64,000 nt of DNA from Pseudoruegeria sp. SK021 (lineage in GTDB: Bacteria; Pseudomonadota; Alphaproteobacteria; Rhodobacterales; Rhodobacteraceae), in the NCBI RefSeq assembly GCF_002119405.1, contig NZ_MTBG01000002.1, positions 62,001 to 126,000 on the forward strand. The letters are read 5' to 3'. Under the pieces are notes generated by a model. That model made no database searches. It was given only the letters and a program-made list of their open reading frames with translations, and was not told the DNA's origin. The position numbers were made by a program, and so were the translations under genes. The first letter of the stretch is position 1, and every line of letters begins with the position of its first letter. Of this stretch, positions 29,922 to 39,481 are shown piece by piece.

Positions 29922-31229
29922 ATGATCCCTCGCTATTCCCGCCCCGACATGGTCGCCATCTGGTCACCGGAAACCAAGTTCCGCATCTGGTTCGAGATTG
30001 AGGCCCATGCCTGTGACGCTATGGCCGACCTCGGCGTGATCCCGCGCGACAACGCCCAGGCCGTCTGGAAGGCGAAAGACGTGGACTTCGACGTCGCCCG
30101 CATCGACGAGATCGAGGCCGTCACCAAGCATGATGTCATTGCCTTCCTGACCCACCTCTCGGAGATCATCGGCGCCGATGCCGCGCGCTTCGTGCATCAA
30201 GGCATGACCAGCTCTGACGTTCTGGACACCACCTTTAACGTGCAACTCGTCCGTGCCGCTGATCTTCTGCTGGCCGATGTGGATGCACTGTTGGCCGCGC
30301 TCAAGCGACGCGCGCTCGAACATAAAGACACCGTTCGGATCGGCCGCAGCCACGGCATCCACGCCGAACCCACCACCATGGGCCTGACCTTCGCACGCTT
30401 TTATGCGGAAATGGACCGGAACCGGACCCGGTTGCAGCAGGCCCGGGCTGAGATCGCCACTGGTGCCATCTCTGGCGCGGTTGGCACTTTCGCCAATATC
30501 GATCCACGCGTCGAAGAACATGTCTGCGCCCAACTGGGCCTGCGCCCTGAACCGATCTCGACCCAAGTCATTCCTCGTGACCGCCACGCCATGTTCTTCG
30601 CCACCCTTGGCGTGATCGCGTCGTCGATTGAAAACATCGCCACCGAAGTCCGCCATATGCAGCGCACCGAGGTTCTGGAGGCAGAAGAATTTTTCAGCGC
30701 CGGCCAAAAGGGCTCAAGCGCCATGCCGCACAAGCGCAACCCGGTCCTGACCGAGAACCTGACCGGTCTGGCCCGCACCGTCCGCATGGCAGTGATCCCG
30801 GCGATGGAAAACGTCACCATGTGGCACGAGCGCGACATCTCGCATTCCTCGGTGGAACGCGCGATTGGTCCCGACACCACCGTCACCCTTGATTTCGCGC
30901 TGGCCCGCCTCACCGGGGTTATCGACAAGCTGGTGATCTATCCGGACAACATGCTGGCCAACATGAATAAATTCCGTGGTCTAGTAATGTCGCAACGGGT
31001 GCTTTTGGCACTGACCCAAGCTGGGGTCTCGCGTGAAGACAGCTATAAGCTGGTACAGCGCAACGCGATGAAGGTTTGGGAACAAGGCGCGGATTTCAAA
31101 ACCGAACTTCTGGCCGATCCTGAAGTGACCGCCGCACTCAGCCCCGCCGAAATCGAAGAAAAGTTCGACATCGGCTACCACACCAAACATGTGGACACGA
31201 TCTTTGCCCGGGTGTTTGGCGACAGCTAA
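29922..31229 (+). CDS. purB: Adenylosuccinate lyase
   Basis: 435 residues. It cleaves SAICAR and adenylosuccinate, releasing fumarate, in purine synthesis. Signature motifs: TSSDVLDTTFNVQLVRA, GRSHGIHAEPTTMGLTFA (catalytic His region) and the superfamily signature GSSAMPHKRNPVLTENL. ATG 29922 gives the standard MIPRYSRPDM start. The 272 bp before it holds no gene I can support. It is followed by a strong hairpin. Confidence 0.97.
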   Translation: MIPRYSRPDMVAIWSPETKFRIWFEIEAHACDAMADLGVIPRDNAQAVWKAKDVDFDVARIDEIEAVTKHDVIAFLTHLSEIIGADAARFVHQGMTSSDVLDTTFNVQLVRAADLLLADVDALLAALKRRALEHKDTVRIGRSHGIHAEPTTMGLTFARFYAEMDRNRTRLQQARAEIATGAISGAVGTFANIDPRVEEHVCAQLGLRPEPISTQVIPRDRHAMFFATLGVIASSIENIATEVRHMQRTEVLEAEEFFSAGQKGSSAMPHKRNPVLTENLTGLARTVRMAVIPAMENVTMWHERDISHSSVERAIGPDTTVTLDFALARLTGVIDKLVIYPDNMLANMNKFRGLVMSQRVLLALTQAGVSREDSYKLVQRNAMKVWEQGADFKTELLADPEVTAALSPAEIEEKFDIGYHTKHVDTIFARVFGDS

Positions 31230-31267
31230 GCGCCGGATCTGCGGAACGATAAAAATGGCGATGCTTG

Positions 31268-31304
31268 CGGCCAGCACAGGACACTGTGCTGGCCGTCTCA
31301 TTTT
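31268..31304 (+). terminator. Strong hairpin terminator downstream of purB
   Basis: CGGCCAGCACAG (31268-31279) pairs perfectly with CTGTGCTGGCCG (31284-31295) around a GACA loop. A T-rich tail (tctcatttt) follows. It lies about 40 bp after the purB stop. Confidence 0.72.
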
Positions 31305-31459
31305 GCCGCCCTTGTCCTGTGATACGCGCCGCGCAGGCCAGATGTTGGCCGGGCTCCGGTGCCACCGCGCCGAAATTCTCCATCTCCATTGCCGTCGGTA
31401 ACTTGGATTTAAGCCGACTCGGGCTAGGCCTGTCGCTTCAGCAGAATGCGGAGTACACA

Positions 31460-32536
31460 GTGTCCCAAGCCCTTGCTCACATCGGCGGCAGTCTTGCCCG
31501 CCCCGCCGCCCCCCTTCCTGCCCGCCGTCCACGGCCGCGCCTCAGCCAACGGCAAAAAGCGGCCATCATTGTCCGGCTCTTACTGAAGGAGGGAACGCAA
31601 CTCTCGCTTGAGGATCTGCCCGAGTCGCTTCAGGTCGACCTCACCCATGAAATGGGGGCGTTGCGCCGGATCGACAAAGACACGCTGCGCGAGGTGGTGG
31701 AAGAATTCACCTCGGAAGTGAACGATCTGGGCATGTCCTTTCCCGGCGGCCTAGAAGACGCGCTGACGGCGCTGGACGGTGCCATCAGCAGCACCTCCAT
31801 CCGGCGGGTGCGGCAAGAAACCGGTCTGGTCATGACCGGCGATCCGTGGCGGATGATTTCAGGCCTATCGAACCAGATCCTTGCCGACATCATCCGTCAG
31901 GAAAGCACCGAAATTGCCGCCGTGGTCCTGTCGAAACTGCCGGTGGCCCGCTCTGCCGAAATGTTGGGGCAACTGCCCGGCGATCTGGCCCGGCGGATCA
32001 CCTATGCCATTTCCACCACCAGCAGCATTGATCCCGACACCGTCCGGATGATTGGCCTTGGCATTGCCAGCCAAGTGGCCGACACCAATCCCCGCGCCTT
32101 TCCCGAAGCCCCGGTAGACCGCTTGGGGGCCATCCTGAACTTTTCGGCGGCGGCAACCCGGGACGACGTCCTGACCGGGCTGGATCAAGCCGATGCCGGC
32201 TTTGCCCAAGAGGTCCGCAAAGCCATTTTTACCTTCGCAAACATCCACGACCGGATCTTCGCCCGGGATATTCCAAAAGTAACCCGCGCCGTCGACCAGA
32301 CCCTGCTGGTGACCGCACTTGCCGCCGCTGCGGATGCAGAGGCGGACATCGCCTCGGCAGAGTTCATGTTCACCAACATGTCCCAGCGACTGGCCAGCCA
32401 GTTGCGCGAAGAAATCGCCGACCTCGGCAAGGTCAAATCCAAAGATGGCGAAGAGGCGATGAACGCCGTCGTCGCGGCCATTCGAGATATGGAACGCGCC
32501 GGGGAACTGACATTGCGCACTGACGACGACGACTGA
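31460..32536 (+). CDS. Divergent FliG-like flagellar motor switch protein (orphan)
   Basis: 358 residues from GTG 31460 (GGAG 7 bases upstream). The whole length follows FliG: N-terminal region (LSQRQKAAIIVRLLL, about 28-100), middle domain (about 130-200) and C-terminal domain (about 215-350, with RDDVLTGLDQADAGFAQEVRKAIFTF and EFMFTNMSQRLASQLREEI). The conserved EHPQ motif of the middle domain is replaced by ESTE (148-151). The acidic pair of the torque helix (DDR in typical FliG) reads ARD. There are no other flagellar genes in the window, so this looks like an orphan paralogue. Its role in motility is unproven. Confidence 0.8.
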   Translation: MSQALAHIGGSLARPAAPLPARRPRPRLSQRQKAAIIVRLLLKEGTQLSLEDLPESLQVDLTHEMGALRRIDKDTLREVVEEFTSEVNDLGMSFPGGLEDALTALDGAISSTSIRRVRQETGLVMTGDPWRMISGLSNQILADIIRQESTEIAAVVLSKLPVARSAEMLGQLPGDLARRITYAISTTSSIDPDTVRMIGLGIASQVADTNPRAFPEAPVDRLGAILNFSAAATRDDVLTGLDQADAGFAQEVRKAIFTFANIHDRIFARDIPKVTRAVDQTLLVTALAAAADAEADIASAEFMFTNMSQRLASQLREEIADLGKVKSKDGEEAMNAVVAAIRDMERAGELTLRTDDDD

Positions 32537-32654
32537 TCGCCTGTGTCCCACCTGCCGACCGGTCGTGATGCGCCACGTCGGTTGCCGGGACGCCGTCCTG
32601 CGCCTATAGACAGGATCTGTGCAGACCGGATTGCAGGAAGATCAGGGACAAACC

Positions 32655-33569
32655 ATGGCCAAAAGCAGCAAACGCGCAACCGGCGCCGGGTCTCGCCGCA
32701 GCACGTCATGGGCCATCCTGACCCTCTTGCGCGCGCCCTTGATCCTGCCCTATCGAATGCGCCTCGCGGTGGTTGCGTGGCTGATGACCTATGTGGTCGC
32801 GCCCATCGCCGGTTATGACCGGCGCATCCGCGACAACCTTGCCCATGTCTGCCCCGACCTGCCCGAAGCCGACATCCGCCGTCTGATCCGCGCGGTCCCG
32901 GCCAATACAGGCCGGATGATGATGGAACTGGCCTCGGGCGAGGATTTCAAAGCACAACTGGACGGCACCGACATGCAGGGCCCCGGCCTGGCGGCCCTTG
33001 ATGCCGCCCGCGTCGCCCACCGCCCCATCGTCGTGGTCAGTGGTCATTTCGGTAACGGCGAGGCGGCGCGCTATCTTCTGTCCCAGCGCGGTCACCAGAT
33101 CGGTGTGCTGTACCGTCCCGTCGATGACCCGAACCTCGACGCCTATTTCAACGCCGCCATGTCGCGCATTGCCCTGCCGGTATTTCCGCGCGGACGCCGC
33201 GGGCTGGCGCAGATGTTGCGGTTTTTGCGACAAGGCAATGCCATCGCCCTTTTGATCGACCAATATGTCAACCGTGCCACTCCGTTGACCTTTTTTGGCA
33301 AACCGGCGCCGACATCGCTCAATGCCGCTGAAATGGCGCTGAAATATGATGCGTTGTTCATTCCGGTTTATGCGATCCGGCGTGGCCACACCTTCGAGGT
33401 TATCGCCGAGGACCCGATTGCCCATAGCGACGCGGCCACAATGACCCAAGCGTTCAACGACAGCCTAGAAGCTCGGGTGCGAGCGGATATGGACCAGTGG
33501 CTGTGGATACACCGGCGCTGGAAACCCGAACGTCAGCGTAAGGCGGCGGTCGCCAAGATGCGCCGGTGA
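32655..33569 (+). CDS. Lysophospholipid/lipid A acyltransferase (LpxL/HtrB family)
   Basis: 304 residues. An N-terminal membrane-associated segment (about 17-45) precedes the acyltransferase fold. The catalytic motif H-x4-E is in VVSGHFGNGEAARYLLS. The segments GVLYRPVDDPNLDAYF, GNAIALLIDQYVNRATPLTFFG and WLWIHRRWKPE are typical of LpxL/LpxM. These enzymes add secondary acyl chains to lipid A at the inner membrane. Which acyl chain is not decidable. ATG 32655 is chosen over an upstream in-frame codon that lacks a ribosome site. Its 3' end overlaps the convergent DUF1223 gene by 37 bases. Confidence 0.9.
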   Translation: MAKSSKRATGAGSRRSTSWAILTLLRAPLILPYRMRLAVVAWLMTYVVAPIAGYDRRIRDNLAHVCPDLPEADIRRLIRAVPANTGRMMMELASGEDFKAQLDGTDMQGPGLAALDAARVAHRPIVVVSGHFGNGEAARYLLSQRGHQIGVLYRPVDDPNLDAYFNAAMSRIALPVFPRGRRGLAQMLRFLRQGNAIALLIDQYVNRATPLTFFGKPAPTSLNAAEMALKYDALFIPVYAIRRGHTFEVIAEDPIAHSDAATMTQAFNDSLEARVRADMDQWLWIHRRWKPERQRKAAVAKMRR

Positions 33570-34243
33570 CCTTCTTCTTGCACGATCACCACGGCCCGAT
33601 CTGGCCCCGGCACTGACACCTCATAACGGACGTCGTGGACGCCATCCCAAGTGCCGATCGCATCCCAGACCGTCACCGAGTTCACATAATCGATGGTCTT
33701 GCCGGCATTCTCGCCATGTTCAATTTCCACCCGCGTCTGCGGGCGATAGCGGACCACCTGCACAACCACGTCACGGGTCAGAGGACGCACCGCTTTCAGC
33801 TCAATCTCGGCGGTGGTCCCCGTCATCCGGGCGGAAATGGTCACTGTGGGCAAAATTTTCTGCGCCGCCATCACCGCATCCATGATCTCCATCGGATGAT
33901 AGCCCGCCACCGCGGTCTCACCCCCGACGATCATCTGCGGCGTATAGATCATCTTGCGCCCAGCCGAGCGGGCATAGGCCTTTTGCCGCTTGGTGAATTG
34001 CGGCGACGCCAACACGTCTGCCCAACCCAGATAGTCCCAATAATCCACATGCAACGCCAACGGCAGAATGTCAGACCGGGTTGCCAATTTGCTCATGAAT
34101 ACATCCGCAGGAGGACAAGACGAACACCCTTGCGAGGTGAACAACTCGACCACAACAGGTCCCGCCGTAGATTGCGCCTGCCCCGTTCCCGAACTCAGGC
34201 CGACGGCCACACACGCCGCGAAAATCTGTCTGATCACGCTCAT
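33533..34243 (-). CDS. Exported DUF1223 thioredoxin-like protein
   Basis: 236 residues. A signal peptide (about 1-24) is followed by a thioredoxin-like fold with VVELFTSQGCSSCPPAD holding the CxxC pair. HVDYWDYLGWADVLASP and YTPQMIVGGE (cis-Pro loop) follow. DUF1223 proteins are periplasmic and of unknown function, probably redox related. ATG 34243 has GGAG 8 bases upstream; a GTG two codons earlier is less likely. Confidence 0.9.
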   Translation of the reverse strand: MSVIRQIFAACVAVGLSSGTGQAQSTAGPVVVELFTSQGCSSCPPADVFMSKLATRSDILPLALHVDYWDYLGWADVLASPQFTKRQKAYARSAGRKMIYTPQMIVGGETAVAGYHPMEIMDAVMAAQKILPTVTISARMTGTTAEIELKAVRPLTRDVVVQVVRYRPQTRVEIEHGENAGKTIDYVNSVTVWDAIGTWDGVHDVRYEVSVPGPDRAVVIVQEEGHRRILATAALR

Positions 34244-34357
34244 CCACACTCTCCGTTTGGTGGGGTGACCCTAGGCCAGTTTGTTCCGCCGCGCCAATCA
34301 CCCTTTTGCGAGAGCCCGTGTATTGTGTGCAATGGTATACATAAAGCCGCACCCCCC

Positions 34358-34388
34358 TTGATCGCACCTCGCCAAAGCGGCATATAAT
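34358..34388 (+). promoter_or_regulatory. Predicted acnA promoter
   Basis: A perfect -10 hexamer TATAAT (34383-34388) lies 39 bp before the acnA start, with a -35-like TTGATC (34358-34363) at a long 19-bp spacing. Just upstream (34322-34342) are two short imperfect palindromes, attgtgtgcaat and atggtatacat, that could bind a regulator. Confidence 0.5.
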
Positions 34389-34427
34389 CCGCAGCTATTT
34401 CCCTTCAGCAAACAGGAAGGCCGTTCC

Positions 34428-37181
34428 ATGCCCATCACCGTCGGACAAGATACAGCCGGGACCCGCACGACGCTCACCGTCGGCGACGCCTCCATCGCCT
34501 ACTACTCCATTCCCGCCGCCGAAGCCGCAGGGCTTGGCGACTTCTCCCGCCTGCCCGTTGCGCTGAAGGTCGTGTTGGAAAACATGCTGCGCTTCGAAGA
34601 CGGCAAGACCGTCACCACCGACGACATCAAGGCATTCTCGGATTGGGCCGCGATGGGCGGCAAGAACCCGCGCGAAATCGCCTATCGCCCGGCCCGCGTG
34701 CTGTTGCAGGATTTCACCGGCGTTCCGGCCGTGGTCGATCTGGCCGCCATGCGCGACGCGCTGGTCAATCTTGGCGGTGACGCCACCAAGATCAACCCGT
34801 TGAACCCGGTGGATCTGGTCATCGACCACTCGGTGATGATCGACGAATTTGGCAACCCGCGCGCCTTCCAGATGAACGTTGACCGCGAATACGAGCGCAA
34901 CATGGAGCGCTACACCTTCCTGAAATGGGGCCAGTCGGCGTTTAACAATTTCCGCGTTGTCCCCCCGGGAACCGGCATCTGCCACCAGGTCAACCTTGAG
35001 TATCTGGCCCAGACGGTTTGGACCGACACGGATCAAAACGGCACCGAAGTCGCTTACCCTGATACGCTGGTTGGCACCGACAGCCACACCACCATGGTCA
35101 ACGGCGCGGCGGTTCTGGGCTGGGGCGTCGGCGGCATTGAAGCCGAAGCCGCCATGCTGGGTCAGCCGATTTCCATGCTGATCCCCGAAGTGGTCGGCTT
35201 TGAATTGACCGGCAAGATGATGGAAGGCACCACCGGCACCGATCTGGTGCTGAAAGTGGTCGAGCTGCTGCGCAAAAAAGGCGTGGTCGGCAAATTCGTT
35301 GAATTCTACGGTGCAGGCCTCGATCACCTGCCGCTGGCAGACCGCGCGACCATCGCCAACATGGCGCCAGAATATGGCGCAACCTGTGGCTTCTTCCCGA
35401 TCGACGGCGAAACCATCCGCTACCTGCGCAACACCGGTCGCGAAGAAGACCGCATCGCACTGGTAGAAGCCTATGCCAAGGCCAACGGCATGTGGCGTGG
35501 CCCAGACTATGCGCCGATCTACACCGACACCCTGCACCTCGACATGGGCACCATCGTGCCTGCGATCTCGGGTCCGAAGCGGCCGCAAGACTACACCGCA
35601 TTGGATCACGCCGCGTCTGCGTTCCTTGACGTGGTCCATGAATACCGCGGCATCGACACCTCCAAGCGCGCCGATGTCATGTCGTCCGAAGGTCCGGCCC
35701 CGGCCCCGTCCAGTGCCGATCCACGCAAATCGCAAGCCGTCAAAGGCGAAGATTACACGCTGCGGGACGGCTCTGTCGTGATCGCCTCGATCACGTCCTG
35801 CACCAACACCTCGAACCCCTATGTGATGATCGGTGCCGGTCTGGTGGCCCGTAAGGCGCGCGCCCTCGGCCTGAACCGGAAGCCTTGGGTCAAGACGTCG
35901 CTCGCACCCGGAAGCCAAGTGGTGTCGGCCTATCTTGAGGCCGCTGGCCTGCAAGAAGACCTCGACGCTATCGGCTTCAACCTTGTCGGTTACGGCTGCA
36001 CCACCTGTATCGGTAACTCTGGTCCGTTGCAGGAAGAAATCTCGTCGGCCATCGCCGAAGGGGATCTGATTGCCACGGCCGTTCTGTCAGGCAACCGCAA
36101 CTTCGAAGGCCGCATCAGCCCGGATGTCCGCGCCAACTATCTGGCCTCACCGCCGCTGGTTGTTGCCTATGCCTTGGCCGGTGACCTGAACATCGACCTG
36201 ACGACCGAGCCGCTGGGTCAAGACAAGGACGGCAACGATGTGTTCCTGAAAGACATCTGGCCAACCACGCAAGAAGTGGCCGATCTGGTCGAGCAGACCG
36301 TCACCCGTGAAGCGTTCCGGTCGAAATATGCCGACGTCTTCAAAGGCGACGAAAAATGGCAGGGCGTCAAAACCACCGACAGCCTGACCTATGACTGGCC
36401 GACCTCGTCGACCTATGTGCAAAACCCGCCTTACTTCAAAGGCATGGGTCCGGACGCCGGCACCATCAGTAATATCGATGGCGCCAAGGTTCTGGCCATT
36501 CTCGGCGACATGATCACCACGGACCACATCTCGCCAGCGGGGTCGTTCAAAGACAGCACGCCGGCAGGCCAGTACCTGATCGAACGCCAAGTGCCGGTGA
36601 AAGACTTCAACTCCTACGGCTCGCGCCGCGGAAACCACGAAGTCATGATGCGCGGCACCTTTGCCAACATCCGCATCAAGAACGAGATGCTGGACGGGGT
36701 CGAAGGCGGCTACACCAAGGGGCCAGATGGCAGCCAGATGGCGATTTTCGACGCCGCCATGGCCTATGTCGACCAAGGCACCCCGCTGGTGATCTTCGGC
36801 GGCGAACAATACGGCGCAGGCTCATCGCGTGACTGGGCCGCCAAGGGTACCAACCTTTTGGGCGTCAAAGCCGTGATTGCCGAAAGCTTTGAGCGTATCC
36901 ACCGCTCCAACCTCGTTGGCATGGGCGTGATCCCGTTCGAATTCACCGGCGGCGACACCCGCAAGTCGTTGAACCTGACCGGCGAAGAAACCGTCGCGAT
37001 CTCGGGGCTGGAAGGTGATCTGAAACCGCTTAGCGAAGTGCCTTGCACCATCACCTACGCGGACGGAACGGTCAAAGAGATCGCCCTGAAGTGCCGGATC
37101 GATACCGCCATCGAAAAAGAATACGTCGAGAACGGCGGCGTTCTGCACTACGTGCTGCGCAGCCTTGCCAAAGCAGGCTGA
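34428..37181 (+). CDS. acnA: Aconitate hydratase A
   Basis: 917 residues, 4Fe-4S TCA cycle enzyme that interconverts citrate and isocitrate. Cluster cysteines lie in SITSCTNTSNPYV and in GYGCTTCIGNSG. Substrate-binding segments GTDSHTTMVNGAAVLGWGVGG and GAGSSRDWAAKGTNLLGVKAVIAESFERIHRSNLVGMG match the family (each written here in part). RBS AGGAAGG precedes ATG 34428. It stands alone with its own promoter and terminator. Confidence 0.97.
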   Translation: MPITVGQDTAGTRTTLTVGDASIAYYSIPAAEAAGLGDFSRLPVALKVVLENMLRFEDGKTVTTDDIKAFSDWAAMGGKNPREIAYRPARVLLQDFTGVPAVVDLAAMRDALVNLGGDATKINPLNPVDLVIDHSVMIDEFGNPRAFQMNVDREYERNMERYTFLKWGQSAFNNFRVVPPGTGICHQVNLEYLAQTVWTDTDQNGTEVAYPDTLVGTDSHTTMVNGAAVLGWGVGGIEAEAAMLGQPISMLIPEVVGFELTGKMMEGTTGTDLVLKVVELLRKKGVVGKFVEFYGAGLDHLPLADRATIANMAPEYGATCGFFPIDGETIRYLRNTGREEDRIALVEAYAKANGMWRGPDYAPIYTDTLHLDMGTIVPAISGPKRPQDYTALDHAASAFLDVVHEYRGIDTSKRADVMSSEGPAPAPSSADPRKSQAVKGEDYTLRDGSVVIASITSCTNTSNPYVMIGAGLVARKARALGLNRKPWVKTSLAPGSQVVSAYLEAAGLQEDLDAIGFNLVGYGCTTCIGNSGPLQEEISSAIAEGDLIATAVLSGNRNFEGRISPDVRANYLASPPLVVAYALAGDLNIDLTTEPLGQDKDGNDVFLKDIWPTTQEVADLVEQTVTREAFRSKYADVFKGDEKWQGVKTTDSLTYDWPTSSTYVQNPPYFKGMGPDAGTISNIDGAKVLAILGDMITTDHISPAGSFKDSTPAGQYLIERQVPVKDFNSYGSRRGNHEVMMRGTFANIRIKNEMLDGVEGGYTKGPDGSQMAIFDAAMAYVDQGTPLVIFGGEQYGAGSSRDWAAKGTNLLGVKAVIAESFERIHRSNLVGMGVIPFEFTGGDTRKSLNLTGEETVAISGLEGDLKPLSEVPCTITYADGTVKEIALKCRIDTAIEKEYVENGGVLHYVLRSLAKAG

Positions 37182-37197
37182 TCGCCACCTGAACCAC

Positions 37198-37232
37198 AAA
37201 AGGCCCGGAACAGTGTTCCGGGCCTTTTTTTT
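37198..37232 (+). terminator. Rho-independent terminator of acnA
   Basis: AAAAGGCCCGGAAC (37198-37211) pairs with GTTCCGGGCCTTTT around a 3-base loop, ending in eight T residues. Confidence 0.92.
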
Positions 37233-37346
37233 GGGCTATGGCCACTTGTCTCGCGCGCGGCGGTGGTCAGCAGGCGCAGCATCTGACCCCGCATCGCAAG
37301 CGCGTTTGCGGTGCCGGTTTGGCATTTGTCTAACGACGGGGATGGT

Positions 37347-37889
37347 TTAGTTTGGCTCAGCCGCAGCAGCGATTGCGGGCCGGATTTTCTCGTCCAGAAT
37401 GCGGGCGGTAATCGGACCGGCAAACCGCAGCCGCACGATGCCGTCCGCGTCGATCACGAACGTCTCTGGCACGCCGTACAGCCCCCAGTTGACCCCCATA
37501 CGCCCGCTGCTATCCGCCCCGATCGCGGTATAGGGATCGCCAAGCTCTGCCAGAAAGGCCAGCGCCTTCTCGGGGTCGTCTTTGTAATTGACGCCGTAAA
37601 TCGGCACGCCCTCTGCCGCAAGCAGCTCGAGGCTTGGATGCTCAGCCCGGCACGGCGCGCACCAACTGGCCCAGTAATTCACCAGCTTGACGCCGTCACT
37701 GCGCAGAGTGGCATCGTCGAACACCGGCAGATCGGCCAGCGGCACCACCACCACCGGCGGCACGGCGCGCCCCTCCATGGTGGACGGTAACCCATCGGGA
37801 TCGTCCCGGAACATCCCGACATAGAACAGCCCGGCCAGCCCAGCAAAGATCAGCGGCGGCAAGATCATCAGGGGGGAAATTTTCGCCAT
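37347..37889 (-). CDS. ccmG: Cytochrome c maturation thioredoxin CcmG/DsbE
   Basis: 180 residues. A membrane anchor (about 7-26) is followed by a periplasmic thioredoxin domain with active site WCAPC (Cys77, Cys80). The cis-Pro loop YGVPETFVIDADG is present. It reduces apocytochrome c before heme attachment. Last gene of the ccm run; its ATG overlaps the ccmD stop by one base. Confidence 0.95.
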   Translation of the reverse strand: MAKISPLMILPPLIFAGLAGLFYVGMFRDDPDGLPSTMEGRAVPPVVVVPLADLPVFDDATLRSDGVKLVNYWASWCAPCRAEHPSLELLAAEGVPIYGVNYKDDPEKALAFLAELGDPYTAIGADSSGRMGVNWGLYGVPETFVIDADGIVRLRFAGPITARILDEKIRPAIAAAAEPN

Positions 37890-38041
37890 TATCGTGCGCC
37901 TTTTCGGTCTTCATATGCTCGCAGTTTTGCCCGCACCCGGCGTCCCCGGGCCAGTGACACCGCCACCAGAACGGCCAGCAGGGCCAAGCTGATCCCATAG
38001 GCCGACAGGACCTCGCCCGCGTATTTCCCCAGTTCCGGCAT
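37889..38041 (-). CDS. ccmD: Heme exporter protein CcmD (small)
   Basis: 50 residues: MPELGKYAGEVLSAYGISLA, one membrane helix, then a basic tail (ARGRRVRAKLRAYEDRKG). This is the usual CcmD pattern, which holds CcmC and CcmE together for heme transfer. It shares one base with the ccmC stop at its start and one with the ccmG start at its end. Confidence 0.9.
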   Translation of the reverse strand: MPELGKYAGEVLSAYGISLALLAVLVAVSLARGRRVRAKLRAYEDRKGAR

Positions 38042-38769
38042 CACAACAGCCGATCCCGGGCCATCAAGGCCTGCAACCGCCGCAGCCGGATCTCGGTGCG
38101 GGTCCGGTACAGGACCAACGCCAGAAAGATCAGCACAAACCCCGCGATGCACAGCAGCAGCGGAAAGTAGAACACATCGGCCACGTTTTCTTCCTTGTCG
38201 AGGCTCAGCGACGCCCCCTGATGCAAGCCCTGATTCCAGAACAGCACCGCATAGCGTGACAGAATGGCAAAGACCGACCCGACCAGACACAGCACACTGG
38301 TCAGGTCCGCCGCCGTATCGGCATCGTCAATGGCTTCCCACAGCGCGATATAGCCCAGATAAAACAGCCCCAAGATCAAAAAGCTGGTCAGGCGCGGGTC
38401 CCAGACCCACCACGTGCCCCACATCGGCTGGCCCCAGATAGCGCCGGTAACCAAAGCAATCACGGTCATGGTCAGGCCCACCGGCGCGGCGGCCCGCGCG
38501 GCAAGGGCCGAGACATGATGCCGCCGGATCAGCCAGATCAGAGAGGCCGCAAGCATCATCAGCCAACCGTTGATCGCCAACAGCGCGGCCGGCACGTGCA
38601 GATACATGATCTTCACCGTTGCGCCCTGCCGGTAATCTTCAGGGGTTCCGAAGAACCCCCAGATCAGCCCGACAGCCAAGCAGACGCCGCCGAAACCAGC
38701 GACCCACGGCAACACAGCCGCCGATATTTGCATGAACCTCTTTGGGTTCGCGTATTCCCACAGCGACAT
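38041..38769 (-). CDS. ccmC: Heme exporter protein CcmC
   Basis: 242 residues, six membrane helices, with the tryptophan-rich heme-handling motif WGTWWVWDPRLTSFLIL. Conserved periplasmic His residues are in YLHVPAA and LHQGASL. It loads heme onto CcmE. ATG 38769 gives MSLWEYANPKRFM; a TTG two codons upstream is rejected. Confidence 0.96.
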   Translation of the reverse strand: MSLWEYANPKRFMQISAAVLPWVAGFGGVCLAVGLIWGFFGTPEDYRQGATVKIMYLHVPAALLAINGWLMMLAASLIWLIRRHHVSALAARAAAPVGLTMTVIALVTGAIWGQPMWGTWWVWDPRLTSFLILGLFYLGYIALWEAIDDADTAADLTSVLCLVGSVFAILSRYAVLFWNQGLHQGASLSLDKEENVADVFYFPLLLCIAGFVLIFLALVLYRTRTEIRLRRLQALMARDRLL

Positions 38770-38824
38770 ACTCAAGACCTATTCACGACCGAACAGCGTT
38801 GCAATCCTTATGCGACCCACAGGG

Positions 38825-39481
38825 TCAGCGCAAATTGACACGGAGCGCCGCCGCTGCGGCATAGGGCATCAGAGCCGCCACACCCAAGCTGATCCCGGCC
38901 AGAAAGGCCAGCGGACTGCCCAGTTCCAGCCCCTCAGACCCGCGACGCGCCACCTCGGCCCCAAAGATCAGCGTCGGCACATAAAGCGGCAACACCAACA
39001 ACGACAACAACAAGCCGCCGCGCTTAAGCCCGACGGTCAGGGCCGCGCCGAATGCGCCGATGATGCTCAGCGCCGGGGTGCCCAACGCCAAGGACAGCAC
39101 CAACCACGCAAAGCCTGGCGTTGGCAGGTTCAGCAACACCCCCAGCACCGGGGCGGCCAAAGTCAGCGGTAAGCCGGTGGTCAACCAATGGGACAGCGCC
39201 TTGACCGCCACCACCCCCTCCAAAGGCAGCGGCGCCGTCGCCAAAAGGTCCATGGACCCATCTTCCCAATCCAGCGCGAAAATCCGGTCCAACGACAGCA
39301 GGCAGGCCAGCAAGGCCCCTAGCCACAGCACCCCCGGCGCGATCCGTGCCAAAATCTCGGTATCCGGCCCAACCGCAAACGGCACCAGAATCACCACCAC
39401 CAGAAAAAACGCCAGCCCAAGTCCGAAGCCGCCACCGGCGCGCACGGCCAGCGTTAGATCCCGGCGCAGCAGCGCGATCAC
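38825..39481 (-). CDS. ccmB: Heme exporter protein CcmB (ABC permease)
   Basis: 218 residues, six helices. It starts [18 protein letters not shown] and carries [17 protein letters not shown], as in CcmB. It is the membrane partner of CcmA in the complex that releases holo-CcmE. The start is a GTG overlapping the ccmA stop by 4 bases. Confidence 0.95.
   Translation of the reverse strand: MIALLRRDLTLAVRAGGGFGLGLAFFLVVVILVPFAVGPDTEILARIAPGVLWLGALLACLLSLDRIFALDWEDGSMDLLATAPLPLEGVVAVKALSHWLTTGLPLTLAAPVLGVLLNLPTPGFAWLVLSLALGTPALSIIGAFGAALTVGLKRGGLLLSLLVLPLYVPTLIFGAEVARRGSEGLELGSPLAFLAGISLGVAALMPYAAAAALRVNLR

Noticed and set aside
34395-35954. Long minus-strand open frame of 519 codons opposite acnA
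   Set aside because: It is a mirror of the high-GC aconitase gene; its translation is His/Gly/Val rich and resembles no protein family.
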